Assembly (NCBI GenBank): GCA_038200275.1
Contig: JBBPYC010000042.1
Span: 62,001 to 126,000, forward strand
Source of the DNA: JBBPYC01 sp038200275
GTDB taxonomy: Bacteria > Pseudomonadota > Gammaproteobacteria > Burkholderiales > Burkholderiaceae_C
Length of the DNA: 64,000 nucleotides
Direction of reading: 5' to 3'
Part shown: one piece after another, positions 9,730 through 21,178 of the stretch
Numbering within the stretch: the stretch's first letter is position 1
Layout of the letters: each line of letters starts with the position of its first letter
Made by a program: the position numbers and the translations under genes
The notes under the pieces: generated by a model
Told to the model about the DNA's origin: nothing
Databases searched by the model: none
Seen by the model: only the letters and a program-made list of their open reading frames with translations

Positions 9730-10616
9730 GCGAAGCAACGTCGTCAATCGCAGAAGTGGAATTTTCTGAGCAGGCTGTGGCCGCAGGCAAGCCGCGGCGG
9801 CAGATGGCATCGCTCGAACTCATGCTGGGCGGGCTGCTCACGTTCGGCATGCTGGCGGCTGTGCTGTTGTCGGGCTGGCTGTTTCCCGATGGGGGTGAGA
9901 CGATGAATCTCGCGGCGCGTTTGACGCGGCCGTTCCAGTCGATGGCGCATGTGTTCGGCACCGACCCGCTCGGTCGCGATGTGCTTGCGCGCGTGGTTGT
10001 GGGCGGCAAGATTTCTTTGACCGTGGGATTTCTGTCGGTAGCGGGCGGCGCGCTGCTCGGCACGGTGATGGGCGTGGTCGCGGGCTACTGGGGTGGTGTC
10101 TGGGATGTGATCGTGATGCGCTTCGCCGATGTGCAACTCGCACTGCCGTTCATCCTGGTTGCGATGACGTTCATCTCGATTCTGGGCGGTGGACTGACGA
10201 ACATCGTGCTGTTCATGATCGTGTCGCAGTGGGTGCAATACGCACGACTCGTGCGTGCCCAGGTGCTGGCATTGCGTGAGCGCGAGTTCGTGCAGGCGGC
10301 GCGATCGTTCGGGGTGCGTGATCTGGCGATGATCCGGCATCACATCCTGCCGAACCTGCTCGGGCCGCTGGTGATTCTGATGATGTTGAATGTCGCGAAC
10401 AACATATTGCTTGAGAGCAGCCTGACGTTTCTGGGCCTGGGCGTGGACCCGACGATTCCAAGCTGGGGCGGCATGCTTGCAGATGGCCGCACGTACTTGC
10501 AGACGGCATGGTGGGTCAGTGTGTTCCCAGGCCTAGCGATCATGCTGACCGTGCTTGGGTTGAACCTGCTCGGTGACTGGCTGCGCGATCGGCTCGATCC
10601 GACTTCGAAGGAGTAG
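9726..10616 (+). CDS. gsiD: Peptide/glutathione ABC importer, permease (GsiD-like)
   Basis: This is the second permease, 296 residues, DppC/GsiD family. After a short cytoplasmic N-terminus it has the HVFGTDPLGRDVLARVVVGGK signature region, typical of DppC-type subunits, and the EAA loop QAARSFGVRDLAMIRHHILPN near residue 200. The C-terminal LTFLGLGVDPTIPSWGGMLADGR is also characteristic. I selected the ATG at 9726 overlapping the upstream stop, which gives the normal length; an earlier ATG would add 80 unlikely residues read through the preceding gene. Confidence 0.9.
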   Translation: MSEATSSIAEVEFSEQAVAAGKPRRQMASLELMLGGLLTFGMLAAVLLSGWLFPDGGETMNLAARLTRPFQSMAHVFGTDPLGRDVLARVVVGGKISLTVGFLSVAGGALLGTVMGVVAGYWGGVWDVIVMRFADVQLALPFILVAMTFISILGGGLTNIVLFMIVSQWVQYARLVRAQVLALREREFVQAARSFGVRDLAMIRHHILPNLLGPLVILMMLNVANNILLESSLTFLGLGVDPTIPSWGGMLADGRTYLQTAWWVSVFPGLAIMLTVLGLNLLGDWLRDRLDPTSKE

Positions 10617-10622
10617 CGGACC

Positions 10623-12365
10623 ATGGCGGTGCTGTTCGATGGCAGCTTTGTGCGATCGCTGCACGCGTGGGAGGCGGAGTTTTCCAAGCCGGCCTATCGC
10701 GGTGCGGAAGTCGAAGCCTGGCTGTTCGAGGACGAGATTGCACGTCGAGCCGCCGAGGCGCGGCTTGCTGGTTTGGATGTTCGAGCGCGGTTGCGCAGCG
10801 CCTACAAACCGCTCGTGCATTTTTTTCTGGAAGGCGCTGACCTGGACGGCCTGGTTGCCGCACACGTGCGCTATCCGGTCCATCCAGCCGCGGCGCCAAA
10901 CCGCTTCACGTTGGAAGCGTATCCATTGGCCGGGATGCTTGGTGATGCATCGCTGACTTTCGAAGCAGGCGATGAATCGCTTTGGTACGACGTCGAATTG
11001 CGCTATGCCGACGGACGATTGATTCGACACCGCGTCTTCGCACCAAACCACGTCGCCCTCGATCATTTGCGTGAAGCCGCGTTATCGCCAACCGGGTGGT
11101 TGCGTGCGAGCGGCGAGGGCGCCAGTGGCGTTGTGACTTGTGACGAACGCCGCGCGACCGATATCGAGCAGTTGTTCGAAGCAGCGGTCAGCACCGTCGT
11201 CGACCATGACTGGGGGCAGCGCGAGCCGTACTTCGAGCGATTGCTGCTGCGTGCCGACCTTGCAGGCATCGAGCGCGAGCCGGGTTGTGGCGACGAACTG
11301 ATCAGCACGTTCGAGGCACTGCACGAGGATTTTTACTTCTCGCTCCTGGAGTTCTTTCAACGCCACTCGGGACGACCGCTCGGCGACCGCGGCCTGCAGC
11401 CCGGCCAAATCGTGCCGGACGTGCGTTGCGCGGACCGAGCAAGCAGCCACTTGCGCATTTCGACGGAGCCGTTCGCCCACGTCGAGGTGGAGCCAAAAAC
11501 GGATTTTGTACCGCTTGCCGAAACGCAAGCGCCGCTCTCGGCACGCTGCATCGCGCGAGCTTTGGGTGAACTCAAAGGTCAACGGTTTGCTGCCAATTCG
11601 CGTGAAGGCCGCCAGGTGCTGGGTGTGTACAGACCCGGGCCGGGGCCTGCGGTGTTGATCTCGGGCGGGCAACATGCGAACGAGACATCCGGCGTGGTCG
11701 GCGCGTTGCGTGCCGCGGAAGTATTGCAGCAGGGCGATGCGCATTTCGCTGTCATCGCGTCCGAGAATCCGGACGGCTACGCGTTGCACCAGGCCCTGTG
11801 TGCAACGCATCCGCGCCACATGCATCACGCAGCACGCTACAGCGCGCTTGGCGACGACATCGCTTATCGGGAGCGTGCACCGCTGCTGGAGCGCGCAGCG
11901 CGTGATCAAGCGATTCACTTGAGCGGCGCCAGGCTGCACATCAATCTGCATGGATACCCCGCGCATGAGTGGACGCGTCCGCTGTCGGGTTACCTCCCGC
12001 GCGGCTTTGAACTCTGGACGATCCCGAAAGGCTTTTTTCTGGTGCTGCGCCACCATCCCGGATGGTCCAAAGCAGCGCACCATCTGCTGGCCGGCGTGAC
12101 GGAGCGGCTCGCGTTGGTCCCAGATCTGCTCGACTTCAACACGCGGCAGATCGCATGGTTTCGCGCGCACTCGTTGGCCGACGGCTTCGACACGCTGAAC
12201 GGCATCCCGGTGCAGATCACCGAAAGCACGCGCGAGGCCACGCCACTCTCGCTGATTACCGAGTTTCCGGACGAGACGATCTACGGCGATGCGTTCCGGT
12301 TCGCGCACGACGTACAGACGGTGGCCGTGCTCGCCGCGGTCGAGGTGTACCGCGCTGGCGGATGA
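10623..12365 (+). CDS. M14-family zinc carboxypeptidase
   Basis: This 580-residue protein ends in an M14 metallocarboxypeptidase domain. The sequence shows a zinc-binding HxxE in ISGGQHANETSG near residue 350, a third-ligand region LHINLHGYPAHEW near residues 438-450, and a candidate catalytic Glu in QITESTREATP. The first ~320 residues do not match anything I recognise and may be a substrate-recognition or chaperone domain. There is no signal peptide, so it is probably cytoplasmic. It starts six bases after the GsiD-like stop, so it very likely belongs to the importer operon and processes an imported peptide or peptide conjugate. In E. coli the equivalent operon instead carries the peptidase iaaA. 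Substrate unknown. Confidence 0.8.
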   Translation: MAVLFDGSFVRSLHAWEAEFSKPAYRGAEVEAWLFEDEIARRAAEARLAGLDVRARLRSAYKPLVHFFLEGADLDGLVAAHVRYPVHPAAAPNRFTLEAYPLAGMLGDASLTFEAGDESLWYDVELRYADGRLIRHRVFAPNHVALDHLREAALSPTGWLRASGEGASGVVTCDERRATDIEQLFEAAVSTVVDHDWGQREPYFERLLLRADLAGIEREPGCGDELISTFEALHEDFYFSLLEFFQRHSGRPLGDRGLQPGQIVPDVRCADRASSHLRISTEPFAHVEVEPKTDFVPLAETQAPLSARCIARALGELKGQRFAANSREGRQVLGVYRPGPGPAVLISGGQHANETSGVVGALRAAEVLQQGDAHFAVIASENPDGYALHQALCATHPRHMHHAARYSALGDDIAYRERAPLLERAARDQAIHLSGARLHINLHGYPAHEWTRPLSGYLPRGFELWTIPKGFFLVLRHHPGWSKAAHHLLAGVTERLALVPDLLDFNTRQIAWFRAHSLADGFDTLNGIPVQITESTREATPLSLITEFPDETIYGDAFRFAHDVQTVAVLAAVEVYRAGG

Positions 12366-12383
12366 ACCGCGCGCTGGCTCGCT

Positions 12384-13046
12384 TCACTGCGCGAGCAGCC
12401 GACGCAACTTGATGAAGGCCAGCGCCGCCATCACCGCGTCGTTCAGTGCGTCGTGCGCGTCGTGTTGCGGCAGATCAAGCTCGCGCATCAACGTGACAAA
12501 GCGCAGATCGATTTGCGGCGACACCAGCTGCTCGTGCGGCGTGCGGCGCGCCGACCGGTACTGATAAAACAGGTTGCCGACGTCAATCGTCGGCTGCGGC
12601 AGGCCAATGCCCAGCAACGGCCGCACCACGCGGTTAAGCATCGCGACATCGAACGCGATGTAATAGCCGACGATCGGACGAGCACCGATGAAGCGCAGCA
12701 GTTGCCGCACCGCATCATCGGCTTCGATGCCGTCGGCCACATCCTGCTCGCGCAGCAGATGTATTCGCACGCTGGTGGCCGGCACCGAACCCGTGGGCCT
12801 CACCAGCAATTCGAGCCGCTCGCTGGTCAAGATCCGAGGTCCAACGATGCGCACGGCCGCAATTGAGATGATCTCATCGCGGTGGGGGTCAAGCCCGGTG
12901 GTCTCGCAGTCGAGTGACACCCATTCATCGACCGGCGGCGGATCGAACAGGAACGCATGGTTTTGATCGCGCAACCGTCGCCGAAGCCATCCCGTGCGCA
13001 ATGCAGCGAGCCAGCGTGTGAGGGCTCCTGTCAGTGCGGATGCCAT
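12384..13046 (-). CDS. DnaQ-like 3'-5' exonuclease
   Basis: This 220-residue protein has a DEDDh exonuclease fold. Motif ExoI is VSLDCETTGLDP (D46, E48), followed by DEIISIAAVRI. ExoII lies in GYYIAFDVAMLNR, and ExoIII in HDAHDALNDAVMAALA provides the His and last Asp. It removes nucleotides from 3' ends and is related to the DNA polymerase III proofreading subunit, but its context is that of the separate short exonucleases paired with a cNMP/CBS/DUF294 protein. That partner is encoded directly upstream on the same strand, 176 bases away. The exact physiological role is unknown. Confidence 0.85.
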   Translation of the reverse strand: MASALTGALTRWLAALRTGWLRRRLRDQNHAFLFDPPPVDEWVSLDCETTGLDPHRDEIISIAAVRIVGPRILTSERLELLVRPTGSVPATSVRIHLLREQDVADGIEADDAVRQLLRFIGARPIVGYYIAFDVAMLNRVVRPLLGIGLPQPTIDVGNLFYQYRSARRTPHEQLVSPQIDLRFVTLMRELDLPQHDAHDALNDAVMAALAFIKLRRLLAQ

Positions 13047-13222
13047 TGCATCAATCCGTTATCTACTACTCGGTGAACGACAGACACGGCCGCAGGTTGG
13101 GCTGGCCTCAGGGAAGCAGACGCCGTGGAAGCGGCCTCGCTGGTCCAGCGTCTTCTTTTTCGGTTGGGGGAAAAAATGACGAAAAACCGAGCACATCGAG
13201 CGAAGCGTGAGTGCGAGCCCAT

Positions 13223-15037
13223 CTACAGCGCATCCAGCCGCAGTCGTGTCCGCAGCAGCGCTTTGAAGCGCCGCACCACCGCCAATGTGTCATTGAGCAG
13301 GTCGCGCTCCAGACTGCTCAAGCGCCGTGCATCCACCAAGCCGCTGACTGGCTGATCTGCGTCGAGCTCATGCAGGCCAGCGGCGAGCTTCAGTCCCATC
13401 AAATAATGCAACGATTCGACCAGTTGGCCGGCCAGATCGGCACTGAGCGTGCCGTCTGCAGCCAGCGCATCGATGCGGTCCGCGGTGCTGGTCGCATTGA
13501 GCTGCCGCAGCAACGCAAGGCTGCGCACGCCGTGCACGATCGGGAAGATGCCCTGCTTTTTCAGATCGAATGGCTGCGCGCTGCCGTCGCCCACCAGCCG
13601 ACTCCACCAGCTTGAGGCGCGGCCGAAATTCTCGATCACCGCAGCGAATCGCGCGACCAGCACGTCGTTGCCAGACGCGAGCTGCAGCAGCCCACTGCGC
13701 ACCTGTCGCAGCAGCTCCGCGTCGCCTGCGACCACTTGCGCGTCCATGAAGATCGCCAGGTTCATCAGGCCGTCCGGACCTGGGTTCAGCAGCCAGTCGC
13801 GCGCCTGCGAGGTGAATTCGGTCTGGTTGCTGCGCCACGCAGGATTGCTCAGCATCACGCCGCCCCGGCATTCGGGGTAGCCGAAACTGGCCAGCGCCTG
13901 CGAAAAGCGATCGCAGATCGCTTGTAGATCGGCGGGCGGTTCGTAGTCGTCGCGCAGCAGCAGGCCGTTGTCCTGATCGGTTTTCAGCAGCTGCTCACCG
14001 CGGCCTTCGCTGCCCATCACGATCAGCGCGCTGTTCGCAAACAGATCGGGTGGTGCCAGCATGACCCAGGCGCGCTCGAACAAGCGTGCGTTGAGTTGCG
14101 CGACCAGCTTGGTCATCAGTGCAATGCGCGTGCCGCCGCGCTGCAACAGCGTGATCAGCCGGGTGATCTGCGCGGCAGCACCGGCCAGTTCTTCCAAGTT
14201 CCGCGCCTGCTCGATGCGCACCGTGATCAGCAATGAGTGGTTGGACAAAAAACTGAACAGATCAAGCGCTTCAAGCACGCCGTGCACCGTGCCGTCGTCG
14301 TCGATCACCGCAAGTCGGTGGATGCGTTGTTTGAGCAACATCGCCATCGCGTCGCCAAGCTGGTCCGATGGCCGCACGAAGAGCAACGGCGTGGTTGCAA
14401 ATTCGCCGACCGCGAGACTGTCCAGCGCCCGACCGTCCAGGATCGCGCGCTCCAGCGCGGTGGTGGTGAAGATGCCAAGACCATCGGGCAGCCCGCGCAC
14501 CAGCACGTGAGTGGTGCGTTGCTGCTGAAAAATCCGCACCACCGACACGATGTCGGTTGCGGCCGCCACCAGATGTGCAGGGCGCAGGTAAGCCTGATCG
14601 ACCCGGGCCAACGTGAGCGATTGCATCTCGTGCTGGTCATGCTGCGCCGCCATCGCGTTGAGCTTGCTGCCGATGTCGGCGAACAGCAATGCACCGAACG
14701 TTGCGTTGGATGCGATGAGCTCAAGCACGGCCGCGCGCGCGAGTTGATAGACAAGCACTTCCTCGGTCGCCACGAAGCGGCTGCTGACCACGCCCGCGAC
14801 CAGCCCGCGCCCGTCAAAGCAGTCGTCACGACGCAGCGCGGCAATCGTTTCGCCCGCATCGAACTGCGTTACGACGCCCTTGATCACGATGCAAAGATGC
14901 GCGGGCACATCGCCGATGTCGAAGATCGTCTGGCCTTCGGTGAAGTAGCCAATGTCCACATGCGCGCGCACCAGCGTGCGCTCGGCAGCGCTCAGGCAGT
15001 CAAATGGGGATGCATCGAAGTTAAACGAATTGGGCAT
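13223..15037 (-). CDS. cNMP-binding / CBS / DUF294 nucleotidyltransferase-like protein
   Basis: This is a signalling protein of about 604 residues. An N-terminal cyclic-nucleotide-binding-type domain (about 1-125) contains YFTEGQTIFDIGDVPAHLCIVIKGVV. Two CBS repeats follow (about 140-270), which usually sense adenine nucleotides. Next is a DUF294 nucleotidyltransferase-like domain with the motif MGSEGRGEQLLKTDQDNG (acidic TDQD residues), and a DUF294 C-terminal helical domain. GlnD-type uridylyltransferases share this catalytic fold. The start at the ATG giving MPNSFNFDA is preferred; a TTG at 15085 would add 16 residues, and neither has a strong ribosome-binding site. It is paired with the downstream exonuclease. 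In other proteobacteria this pair often sits near actP, as here, so a role in carbon or acetate signalling is a guess. Confidence 0.82.
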   Translation of the reverse strand: MPNSFNFDASPFDCLSAAERTLVRAHVDIGYFTEGQTIFDIGDVPAHLCIVIKGVVTQFDAGETIAALRRDDCFDGRGLVAGVVSSRFVATEEVLVYQLARAAVLELIASNATFGALLFADIGSKLNAMAAQHDQHEMQSLTLARVDQAYLRPAHLVAAATDIVSVVRIFQQQRTTHVLVRGLPDGLGIFTTTALERAILDGRALDSLAVGEFATTPLLFVRPSDQLGDAMAMLLKQRIHRLAVIDDDGTVHGVLEALDLFSFLSNHSLLITVRIEQARNLEELAGAAAQITRLITLLQRGGTRIALMTKLVAQLNARLFERAWVMLAPPDLFANSALIVMGSEGRGEQLLKTDQDNGLLLRDDYEPPADLQAICDRFSQALASFGYPECRGGVMLSNPAWRSNQTEFTSQARDWLLNPGPDGLMNLAIFMDAQVVAGDAELLRQVRSGLLQLASGNDVLVARFAAVIENFGRASSWWSRLVGDGSAQPFDLKKQGIFPIVHGVRSLALLRQLNATSTADRIDALAADGTLSADLAGQLVESLHYLMGLKLAAGLHELDADQPVSGLVDARRLSSLERDLLNDTLAVVRRFKALLRTRLRLDAL

Positions 15038-15100
15038 GGCGGGCACCAGCTGGACCGATTCATTTTGCGGCAGCCTGAGATACAACGGGACAACGGCATC

Positions 15101-16333
15101 TCAGCGTGGTGGCACAGGCCATGCGCCGATGTAGCCGTACAGCCAGGGCAGGTCGAGCAAGCGCGCGCCGAGCAGGCGCATGGCCAGATTGCGTCCGGCA
15201 GCAAGCAGACCGGTCGCATGAAAAATCTCGCTGTTGCGCCGGGCCCGCGCCTGCACCCGTGCGTTGCGTCGCCAACGTTGCTCAGCAAACCTTTTGAGGG
15301 CCGGGGGGATGGCCATGGTGCCGGTGCCTGTCAGCACCGCTTCGAGCATGGCCGCGTCTTCGATCGCCATGCCCGCACCTTGCGCGAGATACGGGCGCAT
15401 CGGGTGTGCTGCGTCGCCAATCAGCACCACACGTCCGTGGCCATGATCGCGCGCGCTGAGCATCGGCGGGCGGTCGTACAGCACCCAAAGCCGCCAGGTG
15501 GGCACGGCACGGATCAGCGCTTCAAGTGTTGCGCTGCAATTGCCGATCGCTGCAAGCAGATCGGCGGCGTCCGTCGCCTCGTCCCAACTGCGGGGCGTCT
15601 TATGTGCGCGGTCGCGCGGCCGATGCACGATGCCGATTACATTCAGCCAGTCCCCGCCGCGCACCGGGTAAGCGACGACGTGCAGCCGGCGCCCGAGCCA
15701 GACGTTGACTTGGTTGCGGTTGCGCACGGGTTCCGGCAGGTCCGACTGCCGCACCAGCGCCCGGTAGGCGAGATGGCCGACGGCCTGCGGTGGCCCGTCG
15801 ATCAGAAGTCGCTCGCGCACAGCGCTCCACAGGCCGTCGGCGCCGACCAGCAGGCCAGCTTGCTTCGTGGCATCGCCTGAGTTGGTGAAGGGTATCGCAA
15901 CGCCGGCATCGTCTTGCGTAAACGCATCGATCTGCTGCCCCAAATGGAGGTGGGTATGGGGCTGGGCGTGAAATGCATCCAGCAGCAATCGATGCAGATC
16001 GCCGCGGTGAACGGTCGCATAGGGCGCGCCGTAACGCCGAACTGCTCGCTCGCCAAGCGGCAGGCTACCCAACTCGCTTCCACCATGCGCGTGATGCACC
16101 ACCAATTGATCGGGAAACGATGCAATGGCTGCAAACGCGTCATTCAGTCCCCAGCCGTGCAGTACCCGCGTTGCGTTCGGCCCGAGCTGGATGCCGGCGC
16201 CGATCGGGGCGAACGCGGCGGCGCGCTCAAACACTTGGACGTCGAAGCCGGCTCGCCCGCACGCGATGCCCACCGCAAGCCCGCCGATGCCGGCGCCCGC
16301 GACCAGCGCAAGTGGCTGGCCGGCCCGGCTCAC
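15101..16333 (-). CDS. FAD-dependent aromatic-ring monooxygenase
   Basis: This 410-residue flavoprotein belongs to the salicylate-hydroxylase-like class A monooxygenases (PheA/TfdB/NahG superfamily). It has an N-terminal FAD-binding GAGIGGLAVGIACGRAG, a middle DG motif region VGADGLWSAVRERL, and a C-terminal VLIGDAAHPMRPYLAQGAG motif that contacts FAD and pyrophosphate. It likely hydroxylates an aromatic or related ring using NAD(P)H and O2; sequence alone does not separate salicylate, 3-hydroxybenzoate or 6-hydroxynicotinate types. The gene begins 5 bases after the acnA stop on the same strand, so they are probably co-transcribed although no pathway link is evident. Confidence 0.85.
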   Translation of the reverse strand: MSRAGQPLALVAGAGIGGLAVGIACGRAGFDVQVFERAAAFAPIGAGIQLGPNATRVLHGWGLNDAFAAIASFPDQLVVHHAHGGSELGSLPLGERAVRRYGAPYATVHRGDLHRLLLDAFHAQPHTHLHLGQQIDAFTQDDAGVAIPFTNSGDATKQAGLLVGADGLWSAVRERLLIDGPPQAVGHLAYRALVRQSDLPEPVRNRNQVNVWLGRRLHVVAYPVRGGDWLNVIGIVHRPRDRAHKTPRSWDEATDAADLLAAIGNCSATLEALIRAVPTWRLWVLYDRPPMLSARDHGHGRVVLIGDAAHPMRPYLAQGAGMAIEDAAMLEAVLTGTGTMAIPPALKRFAEQRWRRNARVQARARRNSEIFHATGLLAAGRNLAMRLLGARLLDLPWLYGYIGAWPVPPR

Positions 16334-16338
16334 TTAGG

Positions 16339-19251
<2,913 letters not shown>

Positions 19252-19559
19252 CGCTGAACCTTGGGAAGGAGAATTACGAAAAGCGCAGATAGCCAATTAT
19301 CGAGGCAACGGCGTCAATCATAGGCCGCGGGCTTAGGGAAAGCCCGAGCTTCAGGCAACCACGAAAGCCCGCGACGCTGCCCATAGAATCATTTTCCCCG
19401 GTTGGGCCGCGAAGAGGGCTGACTGTCATGGCGGCGGTTGGCGCCCATTCGGCACAGCGCACCGCCACCGGGTTCTAGCTCGCCGATTCAGCGCGCCGGG
19501 AGACGCTATAGCCACTGCGACATGCGTCGCACCCACCTTATCCAAGAAGAGATATTTTG
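19252..19559. other. Divergent intergenic region between acnA and the TRAP operon
   Basis: About 300 bases separate the acnA start (minus) from the TRAP binding protein start (plus). It must hold promoters for both. A TAGAAT hexamer at 19384-19389 on the plus strand resembles a -10 element but no matching -35 is evident. No gene or RNA was recognised. Confidence 0.4.
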
Positions 19560-20621
19560 ATGACCCATGCAAGAACGACGAACCTCCTTTCGCAACGACG
19601 TTCCGAGCAGCGCGTTACAGCCAGGCGGGTCGCGGGGGTGATGGCTGCGGCCTGCCTGCTGGCACTCAGCGGGGCGGGCGCAGCGTTCGCCAAAGACGTC
19701 ACGCTCAAAGCGTCGCACCAGTTTCCGGGTGGCAAAGGCGACGTGCGTGATGAGATGGTGCAGATGATTGCCAAAGACGTTGCGGCTGCCAACGTCGGAC
19801 TCACGATCAAGGTATTTCCAGGGTCCAGCCTTGTGAAAGCACAGGAGCAATGGAAGGCCATGCTGTCCGGGCAAATCGACATGACGTCGTTCCCGCTTGA
19901 CTATGCGTCCGGATTCCACCCCCAATTCGGGGCCACGTTGATGCCGGGCCTGGTCAAGGGCCACATGCATGCACGCCGAATCAACGCGTCGCCGTTCATG
20001 GACGACATCCGGTCCGTCGTGGACAAGGGCGGTGCCAAAGTGCTGGCCGATGCATGGCTGGCTGGCGCGTTCGCTGCGAAAGACAAATGCATTCGCAAAC
20101 CGGCCGACGCTGAAGGAATGAAAGTGCGCTCGGCGGGCGCGACGTTCTCGCAGATGTGGGCCGGCGCGGGCGCATCCGTGATTGCGATTCCGTCGAGCGA
20201 TGTCTACAACGCATTACAGCAAGGCGTGATCCAGGCGACCGATACGTCGACCAGCAGCTTCGTTTCGTTTCGGCTCTACGAGCAGTTGACCTGCGTCACG
20301 GCGCCGGGCGAGAACGCGCTGTGGTTCATGTACGAGCCGGTGCTGATCTCGAACAAGGCCTGGGCCCGGCTTGACGACGCACAGAAGAAAGCGCTGACGG
20401 CTGCGTCGAAGAAGGCCGAAGACTACTTCGCGTCCGAGTCGAAAAAGCTCGACGACGAAATGGTCGAGACGTTCAAGAAAAACAAGGTGGAAGTCGTCAC
20501 CATGACCGATGCCGAAGCCGATGCCTGGCGTGAAGTGGCGAAGAAGACTTCCTACGCGAAATTTGCCGAAAACGTGCCCGGTGGCAAGGAGCTGATCGAA
20601 AAGGCGTTGAGTGTCAAGTAG
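19560..20621 (+). CDS. dctP: TRAP transporter, periplasmic substrate-binding subunit (DctP family)
   Basis: This 353-residue DctP-family receptor has a long N-terminal region followed by a signal peptide ending near GAGAAFAKD. The mature domain begins VTLKASHQFPGGKGDV, and includes the helix region SLVKAQEQWKAMLSGQIDMTS and the conserved segment GMKVRSAGATFSQMWAGAGAS that provides the carboxylate-binding Arg. An AAGAAGAG site precedes the ATG. The next gene, the small permease, overlaps by 11 bases. Since a malonyl-CoA synthetase gene follows the transporter, malonate is a reasonable candidate ligand (inference). Confidence 0.9.
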   Translation: MTHARTTNLLSQRRSEQRVTARRVAGVMAAACLLALSGAGAAFAKDVTLKASHQFPGGKGDVRDEMVQMIAKDVAAANVGLTIKVFPGSSLVKAQEQWKAMLSGQIDMTSFPLDYASGFHPQFGATLMPGLVKGHMHARRINASPFMDDIRSVVDKGGAKVLADAWLAGAFAAKDKCIRKPADAEGMKVRSAGATFSQMWAGAGASVIAIPSSDVYNALQQGVIQATDTSTSSFVSFRLYEQLTCVTAPGENALWFMYEPVLISNKAWARLDDAQKKALTAASKKAEDYFASESKKLDDEMVETFKKNKVEVVTMTDAEADAWREVAKKTSYAKFAENVPGGKELIEKALSVK

Positions 20622-21168
20622 TGTGTCGGCAGCGACAGAGTCCGCGCGTTTGCCGGGCTGGGTCGCCGCCATTCATGCGCTGTCACGCTTGTTCGGGGTG
20701 GCTGCAGCATTGCTGATCCTGCTGTCGATCTTCGTGGTCTGCCAGATGGTGTTCGTGCGCGCGGTGCTTGGCGAATCATCGATCTGGCAGACCGAGTTCG
20801 TGATCTTTGCGGTCGTCGCATCGACGTTTCTCGGCGCGCCGTACATTTTGCTTACGCGCGGCCATGTGAACGTCGACGTGGTGCCACTGATGCTCAAGCA
20901 GCCAGGGCGGCGCGTGCTGTATGTGTTGGGCAGCACAATTGCGCTCGCGTTTTGCCTGTTCTTTCTATGGGCATCGGTTCCGTGGTGGTACGACGCGTTC
21001 GAGAACGCGCAGACGACCCCTTCGATGTGGCGCGCTCGCCTCTGGATTCCGTATTTGGCGATACCGGTGGGTCTGGCGCTGTTGAGCCTGCAGTTCATCG
21101 CCGAGATTTATCTGGTGGCCGCGCGCCGCAGCCTGCCGTTCGGACTGTCACCCGAAGACCATTTGTGA
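20611..21168 (+). CDS. dctQ: TRAP transporter, small permease subunit (DctQ family)
   Basis: This 185-residue membrane protein with four predicted helices fits DctQ. Helix regions are visible at VAAALLILLSIFVVCQMVFV, TEFVIFAVVASTFLGAPYIL, VLYVLGSTIALAFCLFFLWA and IPYLAIPVGLALLSLQFIAE. It starts at a GTG overlapping the end of dctP, with an AAAAGG site just upstream. It forms the membrane complex with the large permease encoded next. Confidence 0.9.
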   Translation: MSSSVSAATESARLPGWVAAIHALSRLFGVAAALLILLSIFVVCQMVFVRAVLGESSIWQTEFVIFAVVASTFLGAPYILLTRGHVNVDVVPLMLKQPGRRVLYVLGSTIALAFCLFFLWASVPWWYDAFENAQTTPSMWRARLWIPYLAIPVGLALLSLQFIAEIYLVAARRSLPFGLSPEDHL

Positions 21169-21178
21169 ATTGCCCGAC

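Noticed and set aside
14237..15880. 547-codon open frame on the plus strand
   Set aside because: It lies antisense to the DUF294 and FAD monooxygenase genes, has His/Arg-rich low-quality composition and no motif; it is a high-GC shadow.
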